Below are positions 63,512 to 64,000 of a stretch of 64,000 bases of DNA, one piece after another. The stretch spans positions 3,038,001-3,102,000 of the forward strand of contig JBCAMK010000002.1 of the NCBI GenBank assembly GCA_038503065.1. Direction: 5' to 3'. The stretch comes from Paragyromitra xinjiangensis (Eukaryota > Ascomycota > Pezizomycetes > Pezizales > Discinaceae). A program made the translations under genes and the position numbers. Below the pieces are notes generated by a model. That model had not been told where the DNA came from. It worked only from the letters and a program-made list of their open reading frames with translations, and did not search any database. Within the stretch, counting starts at the first letter, position 1. Every line of letters begins with the position of its first letter.

Positions 63512-64000
63512 ATGGGTTTCACTGATCTCGCTGCTGATGCTGGCTTGACCGGTATGTTTTACTTTTGGCCATACTGAACAAAAGGGCTAACTGGTTTCTA
63601 AAATTCCAGTTCTCGACTCTTGGTTAGAGACCAGGAGCTATATCACTGGGTAAGTTCAGAATTCACCTATTCTCACCTCTTTTCTTCCTTCCTATAATGC
63701 TCTGTTCAAACATTGGACGGTCCGAGAACCTGGTCCGCAGTTGATCAACCGTGTTTTTCAGCACGTGATTTGCCTTGTTTCAAGTATATCCCGAATCATG
63801 AAACTTTTTTTGGTTGGTATTTGAGAGATGACCTAGTGCTGCATGGTCTAAATGGCTTAACCATATTCCTTGTTTTTTTGTCTCTTCACTTCGATTTTTC
63901 GCCGTAAATGTTGCTTCCCTAATTAACAGCTTGATTCTAATATTTTTTTCATACTATAGGACCTCTCCTTCCCAAGCTGACATTGCCGTCTTCAACGGTG
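63512..64000 (+). CDS. EFB1: Elongation factor 1-beta (eEF1B nucleotide exchange subunit), N-terminal part
   Basis: Guanine-nucleotide exchange factor for eEF1A. The 5' part only: exon 1 63512-63551 (MGFTDLAADAGLT), exon 2 63610-63649 (VLDSWLETRSYITG) and exon 3 from 63960 (TSPSQADIAVFNG), running off the window. Introns are 58 nt and 310 nt with GT and AG ends. The pattern GFTDL...L..WLETRSYI.G..PSQADIAVF is the conserved N-terminal domain of eEF1B. Very short first exons are common for this gene in fungi. The 5' leader 63340-63510 is CT-rich. Confidence 0.85.

Overview
The window looks like repeat-rich DNA from a filamentous ascomycete (Pezizomycotina). The grounds are Tad1-like LINEs, Ty3/gypsy chromoviruses, short GT-AG introns, CT-rich gene leaders, and three host genes near the right end: a fungal 14-3-3-like protein, a GH17 beta-1,3-glucanase, and the start of elongation factor 1-beta. 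The genus cannot be named from sequence alone.

Positions 1-38395 are one head-to-tail array of eight LINE units, all on the minus strand (E1 at the right to E8, cut by the left window edge). At all seven internal junctions the poly(A) of one unit (read as poly(T) on the plus strand) abuts the conserved 5' end of the next. Six units (E2, E3, E4, E5, E7, E8) are the two-ORF type, about 5.7 kb. ORF1 is a gag-like zinc-knuckle protein. ORF2 carries endonuclease, reverse transcriptase, RNase H and a C-terminal zinc finger. In each, ORF1 and ORF2 overlap by one base at TAATG. E2, E3 and E5 have both ORFs open and could be active. E1 and E6 are about 2.1 kb and carry only a distinct ORF1, with 5' and 3' ends like those of their neighbours; they resemble half-LINEs (as mammalian HAL1) that would borrow ORF2. 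ORF1 has no AUG at its start. Protein-level conservation begins upstream of the first AUG, and a shared CTG codon in strong Kozak context is the likely initiator.

Positions 38396-55060 are a nest of older elements: a chromodomain fragment and LTR of one chromovirus (LTR split by a LINE with a perfect 14-bp target duplication), LINE fragments in both orientations, a second LTR family, a decayed LINE carrying a MITE, and a chromovirus gag-pol (48861-53133) with its 5' LTR. The primer-binding region is complementary to the LTR itself, as in Tf1-type self-priming. A minisatellite and a MITE relic follow.

Positions 55060-64000 are gene-bearing: 14-3-3-like gene, GH17 glucanase (apparently frameshifted), a decayed minus-strand gene, a cluster of interleaved inverted repeats, a pogo/Fot1-like MITE, and the 5' part of EF-1beta. 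No tRNA, rRNA or CRISPR was found.
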